Positions 9,649-18,911 are shown, counted from the first letter of the stretch. The stretch: 64,000 bases of DNA from Streptomyces sp. L2 (GCF_004124325.1 NZ_QBDT01000001.1:186001-250000), one strand, 5' to 3'. Numbers and translations are program-made. The notes: a model not told the origin generated them from the letters alone.

Positions 9649-9714
9649 CGTGAGGGTGTCCTTCGGTGGTACGGGTACGGCTGCGTCGACCAGCCTGATG
9701 CCATCTTCCCGTAC

Positions 9715-9731
9715 TTGCAACTCATGTGCAG
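9715..9731 (-). promoter_or_regulatory. Candidate Nur (nickel regulator) box
   Basis: Read on the minus strand the site is CTGCAC-ATGAG-TTGCAA. This fits the Streptomyces coelicolor Nur consensus tTGCaa-N5-ttGCAA, with the TGC/GCA cores intact and one degenerate half. It lies 67 bases before the nickel/cobalt permease start, a position suited to repression. Confidence 0.6.
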
Positions 9732-9818
9732 TAAAGCGCGCGCCCGGCCTTTCCCATGAGCGGGAAAAGCCGGACGACGGGTGGGGGGGCGGCGGACGGC
9801 GGGTGGCGAGTTCGGCGG

Positions 9819-11081
9819 TCAGGCGGAGAGCAGGCCCCGGCCGAGCCAGTCCTTGGCGTCGCGCACGCCGGGCAGGGCGAAGAAGTAGCCGCCGCCGGTC
9901 GGGGAGATGTAGTCGACGAGGGGTTCGTCGATCAGCCGGGTCTGCACGGCCTCGAACTGCCGCTTGAGGTCCTGCTGGTAGCAGCAGAAGACCAGGCCCA
10001 TGTCGAGGTCGCCGACGTTGTCCACGCCCCGGTCGTAGTTGTAGCCGCGACGCAGCAGGCGGGAGCCGTCGGTCTTCGGGGTGCGCGGGTTGGCCATGCG
10101 GATGTGGGAGTCCAGCGGGATGACGGTGCCGTGCGGGTCCTTGGCGTAGTGCGGGACGTCGGTCTCCTTGGCGCCGTCGAGCGGGGCGCCGGTGTCCTTG
10201 CGGCGGCCGAACATCTTCTCCTGCTCGGTGAGCGAGACCCGGTCCCAGAACTCGACGAGCATGCGGATGATCCGGATCACCTGGTAGCTGCCGCCGTGTG
10301 TCCAGGCCGGCTCGCCCTGGCCGTCGCCGACCCAGATCAGCCGGCTGGTCTCGCGGGGCGAGGTGACGTCGGGGTTGGCGATGCCGTCCTTGAAGCCGAG
10401 CAGGTTGCGGGCGGCGCCGGTGGGGCGCGGGGCGTTCTGGAAGCCGTCGACGCGCCATTTGATCTGCAGGGCGCCCCGGGTGTGCCGGGTCAGGTCGCGC
10501 AGGGCGTGCAGGACGGTGTCCTGGCTGTTGGCGCACAGCTGGAGGGAGAGGTCGCCGTGGCACTCGGCGGGGTTCAGGTTGTCGTTGGGGAACGTCCGCA
10601 TCGGGGTGAGCCGGAGCGGCCTGGCCCTGGCGAGGCCGTAGCGGTCGTCGAAGAGAGAGGCGCCCACGCCGACGGTGACGGTCAGGGCGTCCGGCGGCAC
10701 CTGGGGGCCGAGGAGGCCGTTGTCGGAGGGCGGCGCGCCGACGCCGAGGTCGGTGGGGGTGCCGCCGGCGGTGAGGAAGCGGGCCCGCTCGGTGAGGGTG
10801 CGCAGCAGGCCGGCGAGGTCTTTGCGGTTCTCGGCGATGACGTCGAAGGAGACGAAGGTGGCCGCGGCGGGCGCCGCGGTGACGATGCCGGCCTGGTGGG
10901 TGCCGTGGAAGGGGACCTCGGCGCTGCTGTCGTCGCCACCGCTGTCCGCCCGGGCCGGGCCGGCGCTCGCGCCGAGGGCGAAGCCGCCGCCGGCCAGGAC
11001 CGCTCCGGCGGCGCCGGCGCCGAGCGCGCCGCGCACGAACGAGCGGCGGGCCGGGCAGGCCGGGGTTTCGGCAGTGGGCAT
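9819..11081 (-). CDS. efeB: Tat-exported DyP-type peroxidase (deferrochelatase)
   Basis: A 420-residue haem peroxidase. The N-terminus [22 protein letters not shown] is a twin-arginine signal, so the folded enzyme is exported with its haem. The DyP fingerprint GFKDG (catalytic Asp) occurs in [11 protein letters not shown], and HIRMANPR carries the likely haem-ligand His. In EfeUOB systems EfeB oxidises ferrous iron or releases iron from haem for the permease. It lies 56 bases after the EfeU-EfeO fusion on the same strand and is presumably cotranscribed under the same iron box. GAAGGGA precedes the ATG. Confidence 0.93.
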   Translation of the reverse strand: MPTAETPACPARRSFVRGALGAGAAGAVLAGGGFALGASAGPARADSGGDDSSAEVPFHGTHQAGIVTAAPAAATFVSFDVIAENRKDLAGLLRTLTERARFLTAGGTPTDLGVGAPPSDNGLLGPQVPPDALTVTVGVGASLFDDRYGLARARPLRLTPMRTFPNDNLNPAECHGDLSLQLCANSQDTVLHALRDLTRHTRGALQIKWRVDGFQNAPRPTGAARNLLGFKDGIANPDVTSPRETSRLIWVGDGQGEPAWTHGGSYQVIRIIRMLVEFWDRVSLTEQEKMFGRRKDTGAPLDGAKETDVPHYAKDPHGTVIPLDSHIRMANPRTPKTDGSRLLRRGYNYDRGVDNVGDLDMGLVFCCYQQDLKRQFEAVQTRLIDEPLVDYISPTGGGYFFALPGVRDAKDWLGRGLLSA

Positions 11082-11137
11082 CGGGGGGTTCCCTTCAGGC
11101 TGGTGCGGGCGCTGCGGTGTCGGGTACGGGGCGGGCA

Positions 11138-13207
11138 TCAGGCGGATTTCCTGACCTCGAGGAGGTCGGGGACCGGGGCGAGGTCCTCCAGGAGTTGCCC
11201 GGTGGCGCCGTCGACGCGCTGCCGGCCGGGGCTGCCGAGCCGGTCGACGGGGGTCCAGTGGGTGCCGTCGTGGGCGGCGTCCAGGAGCTTCTGGAGCCGG
11301 GCGATGTCGGCGTCGACCGTCGGGAGGAGCTTCGGGGCGCGGGGGGTGAGCAGGGGCTTGAGGACGGTGAGCAGTTCGCGGGTGCCGGCCAGGTTGGCGT
11401 CGGCGGTTGCCAGGTTGGTGCCGCTGCCCATGTCGGTGTCGCCGGTCAGCTCGAACTGGAGGGTGTTCTCCAGGATCTCGTGGGCGCGCAGCGGCAGGTC
11501 GCCGGGGTCGAAGGGCTGTGTGGGGAAGGCGGTGCGCAGGCCGGCGGCATCGGCGGCGAGCCGGTCGGCGGGGGCGCGCAGGTCCTTGGCGGACTCGCCG
11601 TGCCACAGGCCGTACTCGATCCGCAGGAAGCCGGTGAAGTCCTTGTCGTGGACGCCGCCCGGGAGTCCGTCGGGGCGGCCGTCGATCTTCTGGTCGTAGT
11701 CCTGGAAGGTGCCGTAAGCGGCGCCGAGGGAGGCGTAGGTGCGGTGGGCGGTCAGCCAGTCGGTACGGGCCTGGTCGAGGTGGCCGCCGGCGATGTCGCG
11801 GTCGAGGGTCCGGGTCTGGGTGACGAGGGTGCCCAGGCCCTGTTCGACGTACGCCTTGTACGCCTTCAGGGGCGCGGCGAGGTCCTGTTCGGAGACGGGG
11901 ACGACGGGTTTGGCGCCCCTGCCGCCCGTGACGCTGACGGACTTCGAGGTGACGGGCTCGCCGCCGGTGGGGACGCAGCGCCAGGCGTAGGTGCCGCCCG
12001 CGACGGTGGCGACCAGGTCGCGGGTGGTGCCGGGGGCGAGGCCCTCGATCTCGCCGTAGACGGCGTTGGTCGCCGGGTCGATCAGGTAGACCTCGGAGGT
12101 CTTGCCGCCGGTGTTGTGCATGCGGAAGGTCTGCCGGCCCGGTTCGGGCGCGGTGAAGCCCTGCCCGCAGTCGGTCGGGGAGACGGCGACGGTCTGGTCG
12201 CCGGCCGGCTTGGGGCCCGAGAGGGCGACGACGGCTCCGGCCACCACGGCGGGTACGGCGACCACGGCGGCCGGGACCACCCAGCGGGGGCGGGGTGAGC
12301 GGGCGGGCTTCGGTGCGGGGGCCGGCTTTTCCGCCTCGGGGGCCGGTGTGGGCGCGGGCTCTTCGGCCTTCGGCGCCGCAGCCGGCTTGGGCGCGGTGGT
12401 GCGGACCCCGCGGATGAACAGGGTCATGACGATGGCGACGTAGGCGACGTAGGCGACGATCTGCAGCCAGGTCATGGCCGGTGTCAGGTTGAGGACGCCC
12501 TGGAGCAGGGTGCTGTACCAGGAGCCGGCGTCGACGCTGTTGGAGAGGTCGAACGCGAAGGCGGCCTTGCCGGGGAGGACGCCGCCCTCCTGGAGGTCGC
12601 GCAGGCCGTAGCCGAGGACGCCCGCGGCGATGACGATGAGGACGGCGCCGGTGGCGGTGAAGAACTTCGTCAGGTTGATCTTCAGGACCCGCCGGTACAG
12701 GCCCCAGCACAGGACGGTCGCGAGCACGAGGCCGATCCCGGCGCCGGTCAGCGGTCCGGCCGACTCGCCGGCGGCCTGGGCGGTGGTCCACAGGAACAGC
12801 GCGGTCTCCAGTCCCTCGCGGCCGACGGCGAGGAAGGAGGTGAGGACCAGCACCCCGGAGCCCATGGCGAGCGCGCCGGTCACCTTCTCCTTCAGCTCAC
12901 CCGAGAGGTTTCGGGCGGAGCGGCGCATCCAGAAGACCATCGCCGTGACGAAGGCGACGGCGATCACGCTGAGGGCGCCGCCGAACGCCTCCTGGGCGGT
13001 GGTGGGCAGGGACGCGGCGGTGAAGGTGAGGACCGCGCCGAAGCTCATCGCGACGGCGACGGCGGCGAGGACACCGGTCCACACTTGGGGCAGCCGCTGC
13101 CGGGCACCGGCCCGGACCAGGGTGGCGATCAGGATGGAGACGATCAGTCCGCCTTCGAGTCCCTCCCTCAGTCCGATCAGGAAACTCGGAAACGCGTCGT
13201 CCCACAT
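11138..13207 (-). CDS. efeUO: EfeU-EfeO fusion: FTR1-type iron permease joined to cupredoxin and M75 domains
   Basis: A 689-residue protein joining two normally separate parts. Residues 1-270 are an FTR1/EfeU permease with both iron-binding REGLE motifs (REGLEGG at 14-20, REGLETALF at 130-138). A Pro/Ala/Lys linker (about 271-308) leads to an extra helix (about 310-330), then a cupredoxin-like domain (about 335-430) and an M75 imelysin-like domain (about 440-689), the two parts of EfeO. The fusion tethers the iron-gathering domain to the permease, replacing a free periplasmic-type or lipoprotein EfeO. AGGGAGG precedes the ATG; an iron box starts 19 bases upstream; efeB follows. I see no frameshift or stop at the junction, so it reads as a real fusion. 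Confidence 0.9.
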   Translation of the reverse strand: MWDDAFPSFLIGLREGLEGGLIVSILIATLVRAGARQRLPQVWTGVLAAVAVAMSFGAVLTFTAASLPTTAQEAFGGALSVIAVAFVTAMVFWMRRSARNLSGELKEKVTGALAMGSGVLVLTSFLAVGREGLETALFLWTTAQAAGESAGPLTGAGIGLVLATVLCWGLYRRVLKINLTKFFTATGAVLIVIAAGVLGYGLRDLQEGGVLPGKAAFAFDLSNSVDAGSWYSTLLQGVLNLTPAMTWLQIVAYVAYVAIVMTLFIRGVRTTAPKPAAAPKAEEPAPTPAPEAEKPAPAPKPARSPRPRWVVPAAVVAVPAVVAGAVVALSGPKPAGDQTVAVSPTDCGQGFTAPEPGRQTFRMHNTGGKTSEVYLIDPATNAVYGEIEGLAPGTTRDLVATVAGGTYAWRCVPTGGEPVTSKSVSVTGGRGAKPVVPVSEQDLAAPLKAYKAYVEQGLGTLVTQTRTLDRDIAGGHLDQARTDWLTAHRTYASLGAAYGTFQDYDQKIDGRPDGLPGGVHDKDFTGFLRIEYGLWHGESAKDLRAPADRLAADAAGLRTAFPTQPFDPGDLPLRAHEILENTLQFELTGDTDMGSGTNLATADANLAGTRELLTVLKPLLTPRAPKLLPTVDADIARLQKLLDAAHDGTHWTPVDRLGSPGRQRVDGATGQLLEDLAPVPDLLEVRKSA

Positions 13208-13226
13208 GCCCTGCGACCCTCCCTAC

Positions 13227-13250
13227 TTAGTGAAGGCATGCCTTACCTTC
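13227..13250 (-). promoter_or_regulatory. Iron box (DmdR1/IdeR/DtxR-type operator)
   Basis: On the minus strand the core reads AAGGTAAGGCATGCCTTC, containing the 12-bp palindrome AAGGCATGCCTT and matching the DtxR-family consensus TTAGGTTAGGCTAACCTAA at about 11 of 19 positions. It ends 19 bases before the efeU start, where bound regulator would block transcription when iron is plentiful. Confidence 0.75.
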
Positions 13251-13262
13251 GATGACCATCAT

Positions 13263-13377
13263 GACTACGGGGGTGTAGTCGGCCGGTCATGAGGCGGCAA
13301 TGTCCGGGCAAAAGCCGGGAACGCGGCCCGCCCGCCGTTCGTCTACAGTTCGGTAGACCGTCTACAAATCCGTAGTC
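13263..13377. promoter_or_regulatory. Three CTAC-N6-GTAG inverted repeats between efe and dedA
   Basis: GACTAC-GGGGGT-GTAGTC (13263-13280), GTCTAC-AGTTCG-GTAGAC (13341-13358) and GTCTAC-AAATCC-GTAGTC (13360-13377) share arms and a six-base spacer. The last two are offset by 19 bases, close to two helical turns, and end 43 bases before dedA. They look like operators of a dimeric regulator. They resemble the BlaI-type sites near 18770, but those have a five-base spacer. Confidence 0.6.
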
Positions 13378-13420
13378 GGATGTTGCCGGGAACCACCTGT
13401 CACCGAAGGAAGGGCGTGCG

Positions 13421-14080
13421 ATGACCGCTCCCCCACCCCTGCCGTCGCAGCTCGCTGTGAACGTGCTGGACGCGCATTCCCTGCTGGCCGCCTTCGGCGT
13501 GCTGGGCGTCGGCGTGGTGCTGTTCGCGGAGACGGGTCTGCTGATCGGCTTCTTCCTGCCCGGTGACTCCCTGCTGTTCACGGCGGGGCTGCTCTGCACG
13601 GGTTCGTCGGACAGCGGGGTGCACCTGTCGCTGGGGCCGCTGCTGGTCGCGGCGGCCGTGGGGGCGCTGGCGGGGGCGCAGTGCGGGTTCCTGCTCGGCC
13701 GGAAGGCGGGCGGGGCGCTGCTGGCCCGGAGCAGATCGGCCCGGCTGCACGAGGGGGCGAAGCGCGCCGAGGAGCTGCTGGAGAAGTACGGGTACGCGAA
13801 GGCGATCGTCCTGGCCCGCTTCGTCCCGGTGGTGCGGACGGTGCTGAACCCGATGGCGGGCGCCCTGGAGGTGCCGGCGCGGACGTTCACGCTCTGGCAG
13901 GTGACCGGCGGCCTCGTGTGGAGCCTGGGCGTCACCCTCGCCGGGTACGTGCTGGGGTCGTCCGTCCCGAACATCGACACGTATCTGCTGCCCGTGATCG
14001 CGCTGATCGTGTTCGTGTCGCTGCTTCCGGTCGCGCTCGAACTGCTGCGCTCCCGCAAGGCCGCCAAGGAGGCCCGATGA
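13421..14080 (+). CDS. DedA family membrane protein
   Basis: A 219-residue DedA/VTT-domain protein with about five membrane segments. The diagnostic segments are ETGLLIGFFLPGDSLLFTAG near the N-terminus and ARFVPVVRTVLNPMAG in the middle, where the conserved Arg and Pro belong to the family's re-entrant loop. DedA proteins act in membrane lipid turnover, including undecaprenyl phosphate recycling. GAAGGAAG precedes the ATG. The next two genes are PAP2 phosphatases joined by ATGA overlaps, which fits a lipid-carrier recycling operon. Expression is probably controlled through the palindromes just upstream. Confidence 0.88.
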   Translation: MTAPPPLPSQLAVNVLDAHSLLAAFGVLGVGVVLFAETGLLIGFFLPGDSLLFTAGLLCTGSSDSGVHLSLGPLLVAAAVGALAGAQCGFLLGRKAGGALLARSRSARLHEGAKRAEELLEKYGYAKAIVLARFVPVVRTVLNPMAGALEVPARTFTLWQVTGGLVWSLGVTLAGYVLGSSVPNIDTYLLPVIALIVFVSLLPVALELLRSRKAAKEAR

Positions 14081-14682
14081 CGACGCTCGCGCTCACCGGT
14101 GGGGCGGTCGACGGACCGCTGTACCGGGACGTGGTGGACCTCGCCCACCGCTCCCCCGGCTGGGTGGACGACACGGTGACGGTGTGGTCGGCGTACGGGC
14201 TGGCGGTGTTCGCGCTGTTCATGCTCGTGGGCTGGTGGCGGGCCCGCCGGGTCGGCTCCTCCGCGGCGGTGACGGCGCTGGCCGTTCCCCTGGCCGTGGT
14301 GCTGGCGTACGGCGCGAACTCGGTGGTGAAGCTGCTGGTGCGGGAGGACCGGCCCTGCCGGCACCTGACCTTCCGGACGCTGGAGGCGTGTCCGGCGCAG
14401 GGCGACTGGTCGTTCCCGAGCAATCACGCGGCGATCGCCGCGGCGGCCGCGGTGGCCCTGTTCTTCGTCTCCCGGCGGCTCGGCGCCGTCGCGACCGTCG
14501 CCGCCTGCGCCATGGCGGCGTCCCGGGTGTGGGTGGGCGTCCACTACCCGCACGACGTCGCGGTAGGCGCGGTGGTCGGCGCGCTGGTGGCCTTCGTGGT
14601 GATGACGGCGGTACGACGGCTGCCGCTGGAATTCGAGCGGTGGCTGTCGGCGAGCTGGCTGCGCCCGCTGCTGGTGTCATGA
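14077..14682 (+). CDS. PAP2 superfamily membrane phosphatase (first of pair)
   Basis: A 201-residue integral membrane phosphatase with all three PAP2 motifs: KLLVREDRP, PSNH and SRVWVGVHYPHDV, whose two His and Asp form the catalytic site. Such enzymes dephosphorylate lipid phosphates such as undecaprenyl diphosphate or phosphatidic acid on the outer face of the membrane. The start ATG overlaps the dedA stop by four bases, indicating translational coupling. It is followed by a second PAP2 gene with the same overlap. The substrate is inferred from context only. Confidence 0.87.
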   Translation: MTTLALTGGAVDGPLYRDVVDLAHRSPGWVDDTVTVWSAYGLAVFALFMLVGWWRARRVGSSAAVTALAVPLAVVLAYGANSVVKLLVREDRPCRHLTFRTLEACPAQGDWSFPSNHAAIAAAAAVALFFVSRRLGAVATVAACAMAASRVWVGVHYPHDVAVGAVVGALVAFVVMTAVRRLPLEFERWLSASWLRPLLVS

Positions 14683-15383
14683 ACCGCAGGCACGTGGCGG
14701 AGGCCGCGGGCAGCCTCGGCCTCGGGGCCTGGGCGGCGTTCGGGGTGCTGACCATGGTGGTGGCCGGCCGCAACGGCGCGCCGCTGTTCCTGGACCACGG
14801 GCTGCTGTCCTGGTCCGTCGGCCACCGCCCGCCCCCGGCGGTGGCCGCGGCCCGCGGTCTGACGGCCACCGGCACCGGGTTGATCCCCTACGTGCTGGTG
14901 CTGCTGGCCGGGCTGCTGGTGGGCGGCACCCGGGCGCAGCGGCTGACGGCCGCGCTGCTGGGCGGGGCCTGCCTCGCGACGGGCCAGGCCGTGCGGTACG
15001 GCGTGATGGAGCTGGTCGCCCGCGTCCGCCCGCCCGAGCCGGACTGGCGGACCCATGCCTCGAACTGGTCGTACCCGTCCGGGCACACCACCACGGCCGC
15101 GCTGACGGCCGGACTGGTGATCCTCGCGATCTGGATACGGGCGCCCCGTGGCCGTACGGTGTTCTGCCTGGCCGTCGCCTGCTGGGGCGCCGGCGTCGGC
15201 CTCACCCGGATCTACCTGGGCGTCCACTGGTCCACCGATGTCCTCGGCGGCTGGCTGTTCGCCTCCGGCTGGCTGGGCCTCTGCCTGTGCGCGGCGGCCT
15301 GGTGGCTGCCCTCGGGATGCGTGACGGGACCACCGAGAGCGAGAGCCGGCGACCGCACGGACGCGGCGGGCGAACCGGTGTGA
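14679..15383 (+). CDS. PAP2 superfamily membrane phosphatase (second of pair)
   Basis: A 234-residue membrane protein with about six helices. PAP2 motifs two and three are clear (YPSGHTTTAA and TRIYLGVHWSTDV); motif one is looser (ELVARVRPPEP) and lacks the usual Lys, though the Arg-Pro is kept. The start overlaps the previous stop by four bases, so it belongs to the dedA operon. A charged tail of about 25 residues follows the last helix. Either this copy has shifted specificity or motif-one Lys is dispensable; the sequence alone does not decide. Confidence 0.85.
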   Translation: MNRRHVAEAAGSLGLGAWAAFGVLTMVVAGRNGAPLFLDHGLLSWSVGHRPPPAVAAARGLTATGTGLIPYVLVLLAGLLVGGTRAQRLTAALLGGACLATGQAVRYGVMELVARVRPPEPDWRTHASNWSYPSGHTTTAALTAGLVILAIWIRAPRGRTVFCLAVACWGAGVGLTRIYLGVHWSTDVLGGWLFASGWLGLCLCAAAWWLPSGCVTGPPRARAGDRTDAAGEPV

Positions 15384-15464
15384 AACCCTCCGGGCGGCGA
15401 AGGCGCCCGGACCGCTCGGAAATGGAGGAGCGCGGGCGACTCGGCTCGTGTCAGGCTGCCGGGC

Positions 15465-16232
15465 ATGTCTGAACGCGCGTTGAGCTTCGGAGCGGTGGCG
15501 GAGTCGTACGAACGGTTCCGGCCGGGGTATCCCGCGGAGCTGTTCGGCATGGTGATGTCGTACGCGGGCCGGCCGGTGCGGACCGCCCTGGAGATCGGCG
15601 CGGGGACGGGCAAGGCGACGCGCCTCTTCGCGCGGCGGGGGATCACGGTCACGGCCACCGATCCCGACGCGGCCATGCTGGCCGAGTTGCGCAAGCACGT
15701 ACCGGCGGACGTCCGCACGGTGCGGGCGGCCTTCGAGGACCTGCCGCCGGGCGAGAGGTATGGGCTGGTCTACGCAGCGGCGTCGTTGCACTGGACCGCA
15801 CCGGACCGCCGGTGGGAGCGTATGGCGGCGCTGCTGGTGCCCGGCGGCGTCTTCGCCTCGTTCGGCGGGGCCCCGCACCTGGCCGACCCGGCTGTCGAGG
15901 CAGCCGTGCGTGCGATGCGGGCGCCGTTCCTGGACAGCGATGACATCCCGTCACCGGACGGGACGTCGCCGGGGCACGGCATGCGGTGGCCGGGTACGGA
16001 ACTCCGGCGGTCCGAGTGGTTCACCGACGTCCGGCAGACTGTGGTCCGACGACGTCTGACGCTGAGCCCTCGCGACTACGTCGGTCATCTCTCCACCGTC
16101 TCGGCCTACCTCCTGCTCCCGCCCCCGGAGCGGGAAGAGGTGTTCCGGCGTATCGGGCAGGGGGTGGGCGAGCAGGTCGAGTTGATTGCCGACGTCACCG
16201 TGCATCTCGCCCGTCGGCGCCAGGAGCGGTGA
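15465..16232 (+). CDS. Class I SAM-dependent methyltransferase
   Basis: A 255-residue Rossmann-fold methyltransferase. It begins with the common FGAVAESYERFRPGYP segment, followed by SAM motif I (ALEIGAGTGKATR), an acidic residue after ITVTATDPD and a motif-IV-like YAAASLHWTAPDRRW. The C-terminal third is helical and probably binds the substrate, which is unknown. An AGGCT -10-like element lies close to the ATG with no clear ribosome site, suggesting a leaderless message. It is separate from the dedA operon by 81 bases and converges on the next gene. Confidence 0.85.
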   Translation: MSERALSFGAVAESYERFRPGYPAELFGMVMSYAGRPVRTALEIGAGTGKATRLFARRGITVTATDPDAAMLAELRKHVPADVRTVRAAFEDLPPGERYGLVYAAASLHWTAPDRRWERMAALLVPGGVFASFGGAPHLADPAVEAAVRAMRAPFLDSDDIPSPDGTSPGHGMRWPGTELRRSEWFTDVRQTVVRRRLTLSPRDYVGHLSTVSAYLLLPPPEREEVFRRIGQGVGEQVELIADVTVHLARRRQER

Positions 16233-16252
16233 CACGCCGCCGGCCGGCGTGG

Positions 16253-17200
16253 TCACAGCGCCCGGCGGCGGACCAGTACTCCGAGGACCAGCAGGCCCGG
16301 CAGCAGGGGGAGCCATACCGTGAGGAGGCGGTAGCCGATGACCGCGGAGGCGGCCGCCGAGGCGGGGGCGCCGGCCGTGGTCAGGGCGAAGGCGAGGGCC
16401 GCGTCGAGGGAACCGAGGCCACCGGGGGTGGGCAGCAGGGCGGCCGCGCTGCTGGCGGCGAGGTAGAGCAGCGCCACCTGGAGCGGGGGCAGGGCGAGGC
16501 CGACGGCCTGGGTGACGGCGATGACGACCGCGGAGTGCAGCAGGGCGAAGAGCAGCGAGCCGCCCCACAGGGCCGCCGCGCGGGCCGGGCACGCGTGCAC
16601 GGCCCGGATGTCGGCCATGGCGCCGGTGACCACGCGGCGGCAGCGGGGCCACAGGGGGCCGGCCAGTATCGCCGCGAGGAGGACGGCGGCGCCGAGGACG
16701 GCGGCCAGTGCGGCCGGGGAGACGTGCGGGACGCTCAGCAGCCCGGGGCACGCGGGCGCGAGCGCGGCGATCAGGGCGAGGCGGACCAGTCCCCCGGCGG
16801 TGGTCTTGACGGCGACCGCGCCGGCCGCCCGGCATGCCGGGAGTCCGCAGCGCATCAGGAAGCGCAGGTTCACCGCGCCCGCGCCGAGCCCGGCCGGCAG
16901 GACGTGGTTGGCGGCGGACGCGGCGAACTGCGCGGCGACGAGCCGCCGGGCCGGCAGCCGCAGGGTGACCGCGCCCTGCTGGGCGAGCGCCGACGCCGCC
17001 CATGTGCCCGAGGCCGCCGTCGCGCCGACGAGCAGCCAGCCCTGGTCGGCGACGGCCAGCCGCACCGCGCCGGTCTCGACCGCCGGCCAGTGCCGCCGGG
17101 CCACGTAGACCGCGCAGAGCAGGAGCGTGAGGCAGCCGGCGAGGTGCCAGCACACGCGCCGCCGCCGGAGCGCGCCGACCACCTCGACGGGCGCCGTCAT
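16253..17200 (-). CDS. YbhN/lysylphosphatidylglycerol synthase-type membrane protein
   Basis: A 315-residue polytopic protein of about eight helices matching the YbhN/MprF flippase-domain family (UPF0104). Typical segments are SAANHVLPAGLGAGAVNLRF near residue 95 and LLPTPGGLGSLDAALAFAL near the C-terminus. Only the membrane domain is present; the cytosolic aminoacyltransferase domain of full MprF is missing, so lipid or glycolipid translocation is more likely than lysyl-lipid synthesis. It lies 70 bases from the next gene on the same strand, a GT39-like protein, and may share its transcript. Confidence 0.8.
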   Translation of the reverse strand: MTAPVEVVGALRRRRVCWHLAGCLTLLLCAVYVARRHWPAVETGAVRLAVADQGWLLVGATAASGTWAASALAQQGAVTLRLPARRLVAAQFAASAANHVLPAGLGAGAVNLRFLMRCGLPACRAAGAVAVKTTAGGLVRLALIAALAPACPGLLSVPHVSPAALAAVLGAAVLLAAILAGPLWPRCRRVVTGAMADIRAVHACPARAAALWGGSLLFALLHSAVVIAVTQAVGLALPPLQVALLYLAASSAAALLPTPGGLGSLDAALAFALTTAGAPASAAASAVIGYRLLTVWLPLLPGLLVLGVLVRRRAL

Positions 17201-17270
17201 GCCCCACCCCGCGCGCGCCGGAGCGCGCCGGTGCCGTCCGCGGCGCGGGGCGGTGGGGCGTCGTTGCAGC

Positions 17271-18755
17271 TCATGGGCCCTCCGGTACGGCGTAGTAGAG
17301 GCGCAGTTCGCCGAGTCGTACGGACGGCCAGGTGCGGGCGTAGTCCGGGAGCCGGTCGCCGGGGGCGACCAGCGTGGCCACCGGCTGTCGGCGGGCGGTG
17401 CGGGCTATGGCCGTCGAGGTGCTGTTGGCGTTGTGCCCGGTCGTGGCCGCCGACGAACAGCCGGCGTAGAACGCGACCGGGATGGCCTCATGGCCGGTGA
17501 GCAGACAGGGCCCGCGGACCCCGAGCCGGTGCAGGGTGGCGGCGGTGCGGGACCAGTCGCGGTGGGCGGCGGCGGTGCGGTCCACGAGGGGCAGCAGGAC
17601 CGTCAGTTGCACGGTGAGATGGGCGGCCAGGGTGAGGAGGGCAAGCGTCGTGGCCACTGGTCGCCGGGTGCCGGCCCGCGTGGTCGTCAGGCGGCACAGC
17701 GCGTCGGCGACGGGGATCGCGAGGAGGGCGTAGGCGGGGAGGAGGAAACGGGGGGCCGCGTAGCCGATCATGAAGAGGTAGGGGAAGGCGGCCGCGGCCG
17801 CCGAGGCGAGCGGCAGCACGGTGGTCGCCGCGCGCCCGGCGCGGACGGCGACGGCCAGGCCCAGCAGGGCGAGCAGCGGCAGCGCGCACCACCAGAGGGT
17901 GACGGCGGGTCCCGGCAGGGCGCCGGTGCAGGGCCGGCACAGGGTGCGTCCGCCGAGGCTGCGCAGCTGGTCGGCGACGGCGAGGTGCCAGCCGAGGCCG
18001 CCCTGGATGTCCGAGCCGTCGGAGAGCCGGTTCAGCAGCCCGCCGTACGCCGTGTACGCCTCGACGACCCATTCGACGGCGCCGGCCGCGAGGCCGCCGA
18101 GGAGCACAGCGAGGACGGTCCACCGGCGGCGGAGCAGAACGAGGACGAGCAGGGGCAGGGCCGCCAGGGCCGCGTCCATGGGCCGCATCCAGGCCATCAG
18201 GGCGCCGCTCGCGGCCAGCCCCCACAGGGCGGCCCGGTCGGACGGGCCGGTCACGGCGCGCAGCGTGCAGGCGGCGGCGGTCAGGGCGCCGATGGCCACC
18301 CAGTAGTTGGGCATGGCCTGGGGGCCGTAGAAGAGGGTGATCCAGAGGGAGGCGAACAGGGTGCCGGCGACGGTCAGCACGCGAACCGGGAACAGGGGCC
18401 GCCAGGCGCGCAGCGCCAGGTAGAGGGCGAGGCCGGAGAGCAGTGCGAGATAGACGCGCAGCAGGGGTGTCGACGAGGACCAGGAGGCGACGGGCGCGAC
18501 GAGGAGGGAGACTCCGCGGGCGCGCGGGGCGCTGAAGAACGCCGCGGGCGCGTGCCCGCTGACCTGGCTGACGTACACCGTCTCGTCCCAGCCGAGGCCC
18601 AGGCCGGGCCTGACGAGGAGCAGTTGGGCGGCGGTGAAGACGGCTCCGACGGTGGCGAGGGGCCAGACCACACCGGCTCGTCGGGGGCCGCCCGGGGCGC
18701 CCTGCGCGCGTTCGCGCCGGGTCCCCGCGAGTGTGGCGTACGCGTGGCCGGCCAT
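17271..18755 (-). CDS. GT39/ArnT-like polytopic glycosyltransferase
   Basis: A 494-residue protein with about ten membrane helices and the GT-C layout: GLGWDETVYVSQVSG in the first extracytoplasmic loop (the acidic Asp-Glu expected for lipid-phosphosugar-using transferases), then PNYWVAIGAL, and a C-terminal soluble part around LLTGHEAIPVAFYAGC. Two adjacent ATGs (18758, 18755) are possible; GGAGG is seven bases from the second, which I chose. A BlaI-type palindrome lies 15 bases upstream of the start, and the BlaI gene is divergent, so it is a likely BlaI target. Acceptor and sugar donor are unknown. Confidence 0.78.
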   Translation of the reverse strand: MAGHAYATLAGTRRERAQGAPGGPRRAGVVWPLATVGAVFTAAQLLLVRPGLGLGWDETVYVSQVSGHAPAAFFSAPRARGVSLLVAPVASWSSSTPLLRVYLALLSGLALYLALRAWRPLFPVRVLTVAGTLFASLWITLFYGPQAMPNYWVAIGALTAAACTLRAVTGPSDRAALWGLAASGALMAWMRPMDAALAALPLLVLVLLRRRWTVLAVLLGGLAAGAVEWVVEAYTAYGGLLNRLSDGSDIQGGLGWHLAVADQLRSLGGRTLCRPCTGALPGPAVTLWWCALPLLALLGLAVAVRAGRAATTVLPLASAAAAAFPYLFMIGYAAPRFLLPAYALLAIPVADALCRLTTTRAGTRRPVATTLALLTLAAHLTVQLTVLLPLVDRTAAAHRDWSRTAATLHRLGVRGPCLLTGHEAIPVAFYAGCSSAATTGHNANSTSTAIARTARRQPVATLVAPGDRLPDYARTWPSVRLGELRLYYAVPEGP

Positions 18756-18769
18756 CATCACCCCTCCGA

Positions 18770-18806
18770 CCCTACAGCGTGTAGGGCTCCGAGCCACCCT
18801 ACAGCG
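18770..18806. promoter_or_regulatory. BlaI-type operator plus half-site before the GT39-like gene
   Basis: CCCTACA-GCG-TGTAGGG (18770-18786) has perfect 7-bp arms around a three-base centre. A second CCCTACAGCG half-site follows at 18797-18806. A matching but imperfect site overlaps the promoter of the divergent BlaI gene. Confidence 0.65.
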
Positions 18807-18911
18807 CCGCGAGCGCTCCGGGTGGAACCGGGGGTGAAGCCCGCGCAAACACGCCCAACCTAACCCGTGTTGGGGGCGTACGCCCGGCGCACACGGCCCT
18901 CGGCCCGTCGG

